Below are positions 53,001 through 64,000 of a stretch of 64,000 nt of DNA, in pieces. The notes under the pieces are model-generated. The model did not search any database and had not been told where the DNA came from. It worked only from the letters and a program-made list of their open reading frames with translations. The position numbers and the translations under genes are program-made. Source of the DNA: Branchiostoma floridae (lineage: Eukaryota > Chordata > Leptocardii > Amphioxiformes > Branchiostomatidae); contig NC_049984.1 in NCBI RefSeq assembly GCF_000003815.2, positions 9,578,398 to 9,642,397 of the forward strand, given 5' to 3'. Each line of letters begins with the position of its first letter. The first letter of the stretch is position 1.

Positions 53001-56000
53001 GGGGAAACAGGTCAGTGTTAGTTTACAAGACTCGTCAATTCCATTATTGGATGAAAAAAGAGACTCTTTTCCCACTTTCCTTACTTTATTACTATCGACG
53101 TTTAGCTGTCTTCTTGCTTAAGGCAATTCTGACTAGTTCACCGTGATTTTACTGCAGCTATACGAGTGATCGTAGGCAAAAAACAGGTGTTTAGCAAAAC
53201 ATTGATTTACATATTAACCAGTAATTTGATCCGCTAACTTAAATATTAATTTTCAATCCAATCTACTGACGTCCTGGTAGGCACGCACCAGCCGTCGAAT
53301 ACCCCGAATATAAACAATAACAGCGATCGCTCACATAGTCAGGGTACTTGCCACTATGGTATAGTTGTTGCTGCTAAAAGAATGCGCCCACAAAGGGTTG
53401 TGAAAAAGAGTCTCTTTATTCTGTGACGTACCGACCTGATGAAATTTTCAAGGATCGATTATTGGATGCTGGAAATTCTTAATCAATATTACCCTGCATC
53501 TAACAGTAAAGTTGATCACATATATGTACTGCCAATTTTTACAGGTGGGAAAGGTGTTAGACGACAAGCGATCACGTGATGTAGCGATCAAGATCAGCCG
53601 TCTGCAGATGTCCATGGAGGAAGTACAAGAAGCTATTTACAAAATGGACGCCAAGAAACTGGGGCTAGACAGGTGAGATAATGGAAAAGGATATGAACGA
53701 TACACATATTTATTGTTTCATTTAGCTCATTGTGGTAATGATACAATAGCAATATCAACGTAACACTGTAGCGTTCAAAGTCTCTCTGACGCAAACATTG
53801 GCATAAAACATGTTATATTTTCCATACGTTTGACTGACATTGACCGTATGATATCACAATGACAGGCTGCAGGGACTGTATGACATGCGGGCCACGGAGA
53901 AAGAACTGTCAGAGATCAAACGGTTCAAGCAAGAGAACAAACATGGTAAGTACAAATGTATCTATTCCCACTCCCAAGTACAAGATGATGGTCCACAAAG
54001 CTTATGGTCTTAATTTAGTTTTGTTGTTACAATGACGCTTAACTGCAAACTGCCATGGGTATGCAATCATTTCAAACTTTTATTACAGATAACAAACCAT
54101 CATAAGCAGGGGAAGAAAGCAATGTGTTTCACACCCTGAATTATAGTAGTTTGTCACAAATTTTCAACCAATTAAAAATATACCACAAACACATTGATGA
54201 AGCAAGGAAATATGCAATAGTGGCCAAAACTTTTACATTGACTTGTTGTTAAGTTCAATTGGCACGGTGTACGAAGAAGTTCTGTGATGTGATCAAATGG
54301 TAAAACACTTTCCAAAGTATTATTTCCCTTCCAGTTGTCCTGGACAAACCGGAGGAGTTTCTGCTCCAGCTTGCCGAGGTTCACAGTCTTCAGGACAGAC
54401 TGGAGTGTTGGATATTTACCGAACGCTTCACGGAGACAATGTTCAACCTGCACCAACAGATGAACTCTCTCATGTCGGCGTGCTCGGAGCTAAGGCATAG
54501 GTACGTACGCATGTACTGAGTATTCAGTAGGCTGGAACAGCCTTGGACTACATAGTGGTAGCCTAGCACCATCCACTCTAGGGTTTGGTATATAGCCTCT
54601 ACCAGTTTCCACAAATCGTTCAGTGGTCATATAGTAGAAATTGGACAAATAGAGGGAATAGTGTGCTAGGGAATTCGGCCGGTCAGAGGAGTCGGTTTCG
54701 TGGGTCGTGTACTGACTTCTCTGGCCGGCCGACTCCCCTAGCACACAATTTCCTCTATTGTCCAATTCTACGGTTCTAGGAGCCTGGTAGAGTCTTCACG
54801 GCTGCAGGATAACACTCCTACTACCCAGGGATATCCAGGGCGGCTCACGATAGCCTGACCGCCGGTACTATGCTAGACTACATATATAGTGCACTTTTCA
54901 AATAAGCTTTACTAGTGAAAATGAGAAGCTAAGATTCCATGTGTTCTTCAGCGAGCATCTGCATGCCGTCCTGCGGCTGGTGCTGGCTGCAGGGAACTAC
55001 ATGAATGGCTGCACACCGCGAGGCCAGGCGGACGGATACAAGCTGGATATCCTCACCAAGCTGAGGGACGTCAGGACAAAGGTAACGTGGAAATGTCTCA
55101 ATAGCACCATAAACATACGATTTCATGGAAAATGCCCAATTGTGTGCAAGTAAAAAAAGATCAACCCTACATCTACTTGGTTTTTGGACCAGGTCAATAA
55201 CCTGATTATACTATATATAGACTCGCCCTATGGTAGTGTTTGCGAAGAGTCATCCTCCATCTACTTTATTTTTTGGACAAGGTCAGTAACATGATTATAT
55301 ACCGTTAGGCTCGCCATAGTTTTGTGTGCGAGTAGCGATATGTAGTCAAAAATACAGCCAGGTTTTGTAATCGCAAACCTGTAATTGATCATATCTATAG
55401 AGCTAATATGATTATACAGTTCTAATCTCTGTTTGGTTCACTGCAATTCTAAGCTCTAATTGGATCCTACCAAATGACGACTAGTCTCTACCAGCGGAAA
55501 TTAAATACTCGCATGATAATTATTATTGTGCCTCTTCCTTCTACCCAGGATAAGAGTGGTAACCTGCTACAGTACATAGTGCGGCAGTACTGCCGGCGGA
55601 GTGAGGACTGCTGTGATCCGGACGGACACCAGTTCAGGTTGCCGGCATCAGAACTGATGAAGACAGCCCGACAGGTAGGTTATTACTCAATGTGAGGGAC
55701 ACAACACAAAGGATAAACAAACAAAAGAAATAACCGGAATATATAATAATTTTTTATTCATACGACGTATCATCAATAAAAAATTTGCACGTGTCCTTTT
55801 TGACGTTTCCCTAAAACATCACAAGGTGAAACAAGGATGTAAGAATTCCCTTAGATCAAGGAGGTTAACCTCCTTGCTTAGATGTTGCTAAAACTAGGCT
55901 GAAAGTGCCTCATCATCATTACATTTATGTGGGCTAACATACTGTTACTTTCTCTTCCTCTAGGCATGTCTAAAAGACAGCAGGAAATCAGTACATAGTA

Positions 56001-58104
56001 TGGGCGAGGGTCTGAAAAGAGTGAAGGGACTGGTAAGAAATTCCACTTTTCGTCCACCTTATGTCTGTGGTATTTTCACTTCATTGTTGTTATTGTATTC
56101 TGCTCAACAAAAGTGGTTACTAGTAATGGTATTTGTAAACGCATATTGTCTTCTTGTGGCAGATTTCCTGGTTTTCTGTAAAACGTAATTAAGGAGTAGA
56201 CTTGGTTAAAATCGGCTGCAACGTTTTCCGCTATTTTGATTGCAGGTTCAAACGGTACTGGAGGGAAGTGAAGCCGCCATGGTGACGTCGTTTCGCTGCA
56301 AGATGAAGCCGTTCTTATTTCACGGTAAACAACACTTATCAAATCTTACCAAGAATGCAGTGACAGCCATCTTTCGTCGTAGACATATGTGAAATAGTTG
56401 GGTCTTTTTTTCGTATCACAGTTGGTGTAAGTTCATGCCAGAGTCCAAGTTAGTGACCATGAATTGTAATCCTTATTTGTGGTGACGATTACAGCCGAAC
56501 TTACACTGAAACGAGAAGTAAGGAAGCTGGCCGAAGTTGAAGACACGTACAAGGAACTGCTTGTCTATTTCGACTGCAAGGAACCGGACATGGTGAGAAC
56601 TACCGAAAATAGTTGAAACCATACGTTGTATAGACTGACCATGATCTGAAGTCCTGACAGATCATTCATATCATTCCTTGAGATAACAAGGTTCGTACTC
56701 GTCGTCATGGCTCAGTTGGCTTATTGCATACAAAGAATGACAATTTTGCATACAGGTACCAAAGGCAATGCGTTTTTGATTCTTTTTGATCACAAACATT
56801 TTTATTGATTGTCTAAGTCATCAATGTTGGCTCACTACAAATATCTGTCATTTCTTTAGGACGACCCTTCGACATTCTTCGAGTTATGGGAGCGGTTCTG
56901 TCTGGACTTCCATGATTGCTGGACGGTAGGGCCATTTTCTCTGTGCCATTGTCTCAATTTGGTACACCTACCGGCTGTCGGAAAGATATGATAAAACGTG
57001 ACTCTACTTTTATCAATTTTATATCTTTTTTCTTACATATGTTGTAATCAAGACTGCTTAGATCTGTAGCCTCCCATGCAGTGTCTATGAGAGGTGCTGT
57101 TGAGTGCTCATCTCAGTTTTAGAAAAATCAAATTACAAGCTCTTAGAGCCTGATAAAAAAGGTAACTGTTTACTTAATCTGACTGTTCTTTTAACCTTCC
57201 CAGGAAGAGCAGAAGCGGCTTGCAAAGGAAATGTTCCAAAATGTCGAGAATGACAAAAGAGTGAGTTGATATCTGTCTTCTTCAAGTCAGTCATGGTGTT
57301 GAACATACGTAATGACTGCCATGATAATTATATCAAGTGCATACACTAACTGATTTTTGCCGTTCTGTCACATAGCCACATTGGTAGATTATGTCTTTAT
57401 TATGTGCATATACTGTGCACTCTAACATGAAGCGTTGCTGAAGACATAATGAAGAAATATTGATTACTGCATTTTACAATCTTTAGGCCAGACGAAACTC
57501 CACAACAACACGCGAGCTGACGGAATGTAGCAAGGGATCCCTCCTCAAGGCCCGGTTTTCCCGCCAAAACTCACTGACTGACTTACAGGACGGCGACGCA
57601 GCAAATACGTCCGAAAATGGCGTTTCAACAAAGCATGATGCAAACATTGTAAGAAGCCTTGACACCGCAAACGTATCTCCCAAGTTTATTGCATCAGCCA
57701 ATATGCCTACCTTGGACGAACAGCCCCTGTTGGGAAGCACCACGCGTACGGTGCACGGCAACACTGATGACGAAATGGACTTACCAAAGACCATTGATGA
57801 ATGTAAAAATCAGCAAACAGGTTGTGAGATATCGCACAACTTGGGCTGCCCTGACGATAGTAGCTTAGTGTCGGCATCCTATGTATATTTGACAGACGAA
57901 CCTTCTATTTTGGACGATAGAGAGGTCAGAAGAACTTCTTTTTCTCAACACAAAGCGTCAAACGATTCAGCAGACATGCATGACCAACACAATGAGAATT
58001 GGGGATACATGTACTATGAACAGGAACAGGGTCAGACCCATGTTAGCCCAGACCCTGCTGTAAAAGTGAAGTTTCAAGGAAGTACACTGGTGGTTTCTCT
58101 TTAG
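50046..58104 (+). CDS. FMN-like: Formin (FMN/cappuccino-type FH2 protein)
   Basis: Fifteen in-phase exons: 50046-50135, 51322-52303, 52610-52676, 52932-53010, 53545-53672, 53866-53945, 54335-54500, 54952-55081, 55549-55674, 55964-56032, 56246-56324, 56495-56592, 56860-56925, 57204-57260, 57487-58104. They predict 944 aa. Formins nucleate and elongate unbranched actin filaments as FH2 dimers fed by profilin on FH1. Exon 2 is a low-complexity N-terminus ending in a short FH1 ([10 protein letters not shown]). FH2 starts at [11 protein letters not shown]. It continues with [15 protein letters not shown] (lasso), [44 protein letters not shown] and [16 protein letters not shown], in the order of FMN1/FMN2. 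The last exon adds a ~200-residue polar tail starting with a basic patch. No GTPase-binding or DID domain is visible, consistent with FMN types. Exon 1 is the least certain part (phase fits, no homology). Confidence 0.9.
54597..54792. repeat. Hairpin element in a formin intron
   Basis: An inner inverted repeat (about 54633-54771) has arms starting GTAGAAATTGGACAA and ending TTGTCCAATTCTAC, with GTGTGCTAGGG and CCCTAGCACAC further in. Outside it, CCTCTACCAG and CTGGTAGAG form an outer pair. It lies in the intron between formin exons 7 and 8 and is non-coding, MITE-like. No target duplication was identified. Confidence 0.7.
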
Positions 58105-58503
58105 CCCAAAGTTAGAAACTAGTTATAAGTTTGGGTCTCTGTGATACGATATGGGGATACTTGTTAGATGCTGATTTGATTAAAAAAATCTCATGTATCA
58201 CCAAAAAATGTGTCAATAGTTCCACCTTATAAGCAGTAACAATTTTTTGTATTCTCCGTAGCATACGCGATGCTATGTATGGTGGGTATCATTAAATGTC
58301 TAGTTGATGATTGACATGAACTTGTAGTTGTTGGATTATTTGGATATGTATTGCCTATGTCGTACAAATGTAAAAAATCCTATGACGGGACTTTATGGTC
58401 AAAGACAGAGACCAGGTGGAAAACTCTCAAAACCACCTTTATTATGAAGATGCGTTGTGGTACAATGTACCGTACATCACATCATCAGCTGGGTGGTGCA
58501 TCC

Positions 58504-61500
58504 CTACAGATTTTCTCGAAGAATGTCAACTACCCTTTTCAAGGATTCCCGCCCCAAACTGTAAGAGAACGGTTTGAAACCCATGACGGCAATGCCATGA
58601 AAAGCACTCTCCAGGTGGTCATGAACAACAGGAACGCCCACAGTTTGTAACCGCTTGGCATACATTATCCCGTCATCCCCCAACACGTCAAACCCACAGG
58701 TTAGGATGTATGCTGGGGGAAGACCCCTTAGGTCGGCATCATCAGCTACCAGTGGGGCAAAATACGGATTCACGATGTCCTTCATATCATCAGGCAAATT
58801 CATGACCGGGTTATTGTCCTTTGATCTGACAGTACCCACAGAGTAAAGACGTTTTCTCAACTCGGGTGGAACGTGGTTGTTACTGGAAAAGTCCGGGTGC
58901 CGGGCATGGCTACCAGTTAGGTAGATACACCAATAAAAAGTCATCATGTCAATGGTTAAGATGTCCATGCTGTTTCCACGTTTGTACGAGTCCGTTCGGA
59001 AGTCTAAGGCCTGAAGTGCTGGGTATAGCAGAGATTGAAACTTTAATGGCGGAAGGTTTTTCTCTGGACGATTGAGTTTTAATGCGACGGCAGCGGCCAG
59101 GTTACCCCCTGAACTATCGCCGAGGACACCGATTCGGGAAGAGTCAACATTGTAGTATTCAGAGTGTTCTAGGAAATATTCTGTGGCGTGGAGGCAGTCT
59201 TCGAGGGGTGTTGGAAATTTGTACTCTGGAGCAAGTCGATAGCTTTAAAAATAGAAACAAAACATAATGTACAACCAGTTACATGTATGTATACTTGCAG
59301 GTGATACTAAGCATAAAACAGAATATTTGTCGGTTGGTATAGATTGGAGCATTGGGAGTTGGAGCGGCAAGATATGATGATGGTAAAGATTGGAAATAGT
59401 TGTTGTGAGTAAGCATCGGCATCCTGAAATAACATTAAACACGATATAAGATGTGCTTGCAATTGTAAATAAAACTAGAGTTCGGCGACCTCATACCTCC
59501 ATGAAAATTTAGAGCTTTCATAAATTTCAGGCAATTGACCAACACATCAACATAATTCATGCATGGTGTTGTTCATCATTGACTAACGTACACATGTCAC
59601 AATTATAAAATTCCCATTATTGATCATAAAGCGGTTTTGAATTTTTACATAAATTATGCAAATAAGTTCCTCATTACCATATTTGGTATCTGCTTATATT
59701 CCACCTATCATGATAATTAACATGTGTTTTGAGGTCCAGTTATTGAAAACAATGGAACTATACAATTTCCTCATTAATTATGCAAGTTAAGTCCTCATTT
59801 GCATAGCATGCATATCATTGTGAACATCTTTGCCTAAGCTACCTGCATGCCTAAAATGCAGGCAATCCGTCGTTCCTTTCTGCAGTTATCCGCTTTGGAG
59901 TGTCTTGACAAAAACGCCCCTGCAGTTCCACAATTAAATGTCAGGGGACTGAAACTTGCCCCACATTTTTATGTCGCTAAAAGCTATCTTCCACTTTAAA
60001 TGTCACAACCATATCACGTCAGTGACAAGAGATACATTGAAAAAACTGCTATGATAGAATATTCTCATTAATTATGCAAATGTATTCCTGATTTGCATAA
60101 TTAGTATCTTATCTTGTACAACATTGTCTAAGGTACCTACATACCAAAAATCATGAAAATCCGTTGTTCCCTTCTTGAGTTATCCTCGTCAGAAGTTTTT
60201 GACAAAAATGCCCCTGCTATCCCCAAACTAGACGCTAGGGGGCCCAAACTTATGTCATTTCTTCCTGAACACAAGAGCTATCTAACACTTAAAAATCGTG
60301 ACCATAGCATGTTCAGAACACCGAGATAGCAAAACCGGAAGTTGCGCTGCAGCACCAAGGGGAGTTGCTAGGGGGCCCAAAATCCAATCATTTCCAGCTT
60401 TCGTCACACACTACCAACACACCAAGTATGAAACCAATCCACCCAGCCGTTCTTGAGTTATCTTGTTTACACACACACAAACACACAGACGCACAAACGC
60501 GGGGTAAAATATAACCTCCATGACATTTCATGGAGGTAATGACGGAACACAAAGCACTGATAGAACTTGACAGATTATGCTTTGAAGCAGACATATACTT
60601 ACTCTACACAGACAACAACTGCGCCGGTGTTGATCGCAATGTACCGGTTAAATGGGTCATATTGATCTGCAACAGAGTTCATATGACATGTCACTATGCA
60701 TAAAGCATACTGCTTTGATACTCCGATAACCATTTGCATCCCTATAAAAAATAACGTTACCAACTACTGCCAAAAAGACAGGTAATGTGTTTGATGGTTT
60801 GTGATATTTTCTGGCTGTTAAGGGTACCTATAAACCGCGTTAAAAGGAATATGCGGCTTACTACGTGGGATGTATATGTACATATCCATCTGGGTATAGT
60901 GTTTTCTTAACTACATCAAATCAGTGACAAAGCAAATAACAGGCAACAACTGCGCAGACAATGATTCTTACCGACCGAACCGAAGGCCCACCCTCCGCCG
61001 TGGAAGTACAGCACACCTGCCAACTGTTCACCGTGTCTGGCCTTGGGGCGATATAGTTTTACCTTGACGTCACCGAACGTCATGTCCTGGATAGTCAGGC
61101 GGGGGTCCTCAGCTGGACATGGGACTTTCATATTCCCAAACGTCGCCCTAACGATATCTAGACTCTCTCCGAACCCGAGGGTTTTGTAACCACGAACCTG
61201 CATGTGTGGATAATGAATCTTAATCAAGTGATAATTGAATGAATTAGAGACATAATCGGCTAGTGAATAAATGAATCGTTAAATGGAATTCATGTTAACT
61301 ATATGAACGAAGTGACACGTTTATTTCGGTGCCATTGGTACATAAGTAACATTTATAACATCTAACACCATTTGGATTTTCTCCGACAAATTTAAAAGAA
61401 CCTACCTACAATGTAGTACTAAATGACGAGTTGTTGTGTACAAGTTAGTAATAACAGAGTGATGTATGTATACTGTGTGTGATATCATTTTGCAAAGGCA

Positions 61501-62407
61501 AAATAATTGTAGTCCCTTTTGATACATATGGTGAAATGCTAGTCATATTTTCTTTATAACAAGCAACGTACTCACCACTATACCGGCAAACCGCATGAAG
61601 GACATGATGACGGTCGTCTTCCACGGCTCTGTGACACCTTGCGGTGCGGGGGAGTAGCACAGGTAGCACAGACACAACGTCACAGCTGATAGAGTCAGCC
61701 CTAACATCTGCAGGACAACTCCAAGCTGAGGGAAATATCAGGCCGATCAATGCTAGTACTGATACAATGTAACCATTAATAATGCAAAATATCTTTATCA
61801 TACATTTCTGCTCTCACGACCTACGTACAGACCAGGAGCATCGCCTGTGTTGGAGGGGGGCGGCTTACTTTCGGGAGAAATCAAACGACAAAGGAAGGTT
61901 TCAAAGTCATCTTATACACGATGTTTACTATGAAGAACAATCGACGAAAAAAACACGAATTGTTGACGTGATATTGTTCTGTTATAAAGCTTTGCATGCC
62001 CTGGTGATGCAACGTACACATATCAAGCTATGCAAACAGACTTTATGTAAAGCTCTTAGCAATAAGTAACAGCGTGACCCAATTTAACTGGTCAGCAGCT
62101 CTATTCTATGTTCAAATGTGGCACATTATTTCAAGGAAAAATTGTGACTGACAAAATAAGAAAGTTCCTGACTTATTCAGACAGGTAGTTACATGATTTA
62201 CAAAGCTATGTTATACTTAAAACAGTCACGCATAATTGTAACGAAAAACTAAATTACAATCAAATCCGTTGCACATGGTTGGCGTACACGTACATATCAT
62301 AGGTTTTATATCGTTTGACGTCAAGGACCCCATACCTTCCATGCCATCACTAGGCCTCCAAACGAGCTTCCGACCAGCAAAACCACCACTGAGCGCACAC
62401 GAGACAT
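58504..62407 (-). CDS. AADAC-like: Arylacetamide deacetylase-like (AADAC/NCEH1 family) esterase
   Basis: Five in-phase minus-strand exons (62407-62336, 61725-61576, 61197-60972, 60666-60603, 59242-58504) give 416 aa. The family comprises ER membrane alpha/beta-hydrolases of the hormone-sensitive-lipase type, acting on lipid or drug esters on the lumenal side. Residues ~5-45 supply N-terminal hydrophobic signal-anchor segments. Then comes EPWK (family-typical) and the HGGGW oxyanion motif at 140-144. After VDYRLAPEY, GDSSGG holds the nucleophile S214. The Asp lies in FDVLGDD (about 356) and the His in ESAFHG (386). YPALQALDF is also typical. Exon 1 fits by phase and hydrophobicity and is the least certain. 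Intron 4 contains a ~1.06-kb copy of the dispersed repeat. A hairpin insertion sits ~50 bases upstream of the ATG, where promoter or 5' UTR is expected. Confidence 0.9.
59476..60540 (-). repeat. Near full-length copy of the dispersed repeat family
   Basis: One end is CTAGAGTTCGGCGACC followed by ACCTCCATGAAA. The other end has CCTCCATGACATTTCATGG, so the ends share inverted CCTCCATGAAA / TTTCATGGAGG sequences. Internally it repeats GGGGCCC-, ATGCAAAT- and GAGTTATC-containing blocks seen at 34505-35490. No open frame of transposase length is present, so it is non-autonomous. It lies in intron 4 of the esterase gene, opposite in orientation to the copies at 13.4 and 34.5 kb. Confidence 0.75.
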
Positions 62408-62456
62408 GACTGGCACATGCATCGTTCACTGCTGGGGACTCTGGTGAAGTACGCGA

Positions 62457-62538
62457 ACTGAACTTTGACCTGTGTTTACTGATTGTATAATGTGTTGTTG
62501 TTTATTACACAATCAGTAAACACAGGTCAAAGTTCAGT
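62457..62538. repeat. 82-bp hairpin element just upstream of the esterase gene
   Basis: Arms of ~35 bases start ACTGAACTTTGACCTGTG and end with its complement, separated by a short GTGTTGTTGTTT loop. It starts 50 bases upstream of the esterase ATG. It is MITE-like and non-coding. Confidence 0.8.
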
Positions 62539-62616
62539 ATAACTAGCAGTCCCATATAACTAGCATTGGGTGATGTGTGCACTAGTGTGATATATTGTTT
62601 GGCAATTAAGGGTTAA

Positions 62617-62780
62617 TGACCCGCCCCGAGGTGTATATGGTGTCATAACACCTGGTCCTTTGCTATAACCACCGAATAAAACCACCTCGTTCGCTTCGCT
62701 CACATCGGTGGTTTTATTCGGTGGTTATAGCAAAGGACTAGGCGTTATGACACCATGTACACCGAGGAACAGGCGGGTCA
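62617..62780. mobile_element. 164-bp hairpin MITE flanked by TTAA
   Basis: Arms of ~80 bases begin TGACCCGCC and end GGCGGGTCA, with GGTGTCATAACRCC and TTTGCTATAACCACCGAAT further in. TTAA flanks both ends (62613-62616, 62781-62784). A TTAA duplication is the mark of piggyBac- or Kolobok-type transposition. No coding capacity. Confidence 0.8.
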
Positions 62781-63112
62781 TTAACGATATTATCATATAG
62801 CCTACCCAAACTTGCAAACTCCTGTATGACGCATAGGTCCCTTGTACTATACGTGTGAATTCCTTTGTCGAATTTCTGAAAATTCACATTTGTACATAAC
62901 GTTACATTTGTAAGAAGATTACGGATTGCATTTGAAACCAGAATTTCCACAGAAAATTGCAGTCTATGGCTTTTTATAACAAAACAAAAAAACTCATTAT
63001 CAATGTTAATAGAAGGAGCCATTCCCCCTTGCATTCTGTACTTATTCACTCTGCTCTGGCATATGTTTCGCTCCTTTTGATTGACCAATGCCGGCATATT
63101 TCTTACTTTCTT

Positions 63113-63228
63113 GTGTGTATCGCTCCTTCTGATTGATCAAAATGAATCGACACCGGCACCGGTGTCGATTTGCATCGACACTGGTGCCGGTGTCGATTCA
63201 TTCTGACCAATCAGAAGAGCGATACACA
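63113..63228. repeat. Nested palindrome with CACCGG-rich core
   Basis: Outer arms carry GTGTGTATCGCTC and TTCTGATTGRTCA on one side and their complements on the other. The centre holds two near-palindromes of ATCGACACCGG type back to back. A related half-arm (TTTCGCTCCTTTTGATTGACC) precedes it at 63066-63086. This is the third hairpin within 800 bases. Confidence 0.75.
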
Positions 63229-64000
63229 CCGGCCTGGCCGGAATCTATGTGTTATGGCGTCACAACCAACGTCGAACGGGGCCTTCTGATTGGTCCGCGG
63301 CGCCTGGCTATATGATAATACATAAATAAATCACACACTAACCCTAACTATTGTTAATAGGATAACAGAGCGTTTGAACGCCATTTTTGAAAACGTCATT
63401 GAAAAAAGCCTTTATATTAAGAGTATATTATGTGTTCACACGTAAGTGTTCAACTATAGTTTTAGATAGATAGGTGCACAGTTCACGTCATGCAGTCATT
63501 TCATAATCTCTATGACTGAATCTTGTATTTGCTGTACAAGTAGTACTTCGACGTTGGCACAGCAATCCACATCAATTCTAAACCTCCCTTTCCAATAAGA
63601 TGAAAAGGTCTGAAACTTTTCAATTTCTAAAAAAAAGTAAATAAAAGCATGAAAGTGTACAGTAGGTCGACCAAACGACTATACTTAATTGCTGATGAAA
63701 CACTATTTGACATTTTAAAAGATATTTGTTTTAGTAACAGGCACCCAGCGTTCCTTATTATTAAGAGAGTGAATGGCAGTTATTATCGCCTGATTCTGTT
63801 TAACATAAGTGTTGAATTTTATACATATCTAAGCTTGTATCGTCAGGACATTTCATTTTATTTCATTTCATTTCATAAATTGACAGAGGGCAACAACAAA
63901 CCACACGGCCAAATTGTAAGTTTTTTTTCTATCACATAACGTACTACCGAAACGATTTGTTCCTACTTTTCTTAATGGTCACTAAGGTCATGAACAAACC
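63229..64000. other. Right end of window, nothing recognised
   Basis: Only a short ATTTC repeat near 63850-63877 and unremarkable open frames are present. No exon or RNA gene can be supported. Confidence 0.4.

Overview
This is eukaryotic, animal-type DNA: genes are split into many short exons with GT-AG introns, and microsatellites, hairpin (MITE-like) insertions and non-LTR retrotransposon scraps are common. The gene content (an IL-17-type cytokine, a rhodopsin-class receptor, an FMN-type formin, AKR1-type reductases, an AADAC-type microsomal lipase) fits an invertebrate deuterostome. A lancelet (Branchiostoma) is my best guess; that is inference from gene types, not a match to a reference. 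All exon models below were assembled by hand from splice signals, reading-frame phase and family motifs.

Layout. 0.6-1.4 kb (-): two-exon IL-17-like cytokine. 3.2-3.5 kb (-): possible thrombospondin-1-like exons beside an inverted duplication. 5.8-6.5 kb (+): single-exon acidic protein of unknown function. 7.6-8.6 kb: five-copy ~200-bp tandem repeat. 9-12.5 kb: no convincing gene, only unassigned minus-strand open blocks. 14.1-21.3 kb (+): six-exon methyltransferase of the METTL21/Methyltransf_16 type with a very long acidic C-terminal extension ending in a membrane anchor. 23.9-45.2 kb: cluster of four aldo-keto reductase genes in the order + - - +, all with the same ten-exon structure. AKR-1, -2 and -3 look intact. 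AKR-4 carries a stop codon and a frameshift. The cluster also holds a 20-bp minisatellite, a MITE with 8-bp target duplications, a short retroposon with a 13-bp target duplication, and a duplicated promoter module. 46.6-48.5 kb (+): two-exon class A GPCR. 50.0-58.1 kb (+): 15-exon formin. 58.5-62.4 kb (-): five-exon arylacetamide-deacetylase-like lipase/esterase. 62.4-63.3 kb: three hairpin elements in a row. 63.3-64 kb: nothing recognised.

How the genes relate. The only functional grouping is the AKR cluster, which probably arose by local duplication. AKR-2 and AKR-3 are adjacent, same-strand copies about 92% identical in protein (my count). AKR-1/AKR-2 converge tail to tail, and AKR-3/AKR-4 are head to head across a 1.1-kb spacer that contains two copies of one promoter module. 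AKRs and AADAC-type enzymes both act on small carbonyl or ester substrates with NADPH or at the ER, but nothing here shows they are co-regulated. The remaining genes look like unrelated single-copy neighbours. One dispersed repeat family recurs at 1-60, 13.4 kb, 34.5-35.5 kb and 59.5-60.5 kb.
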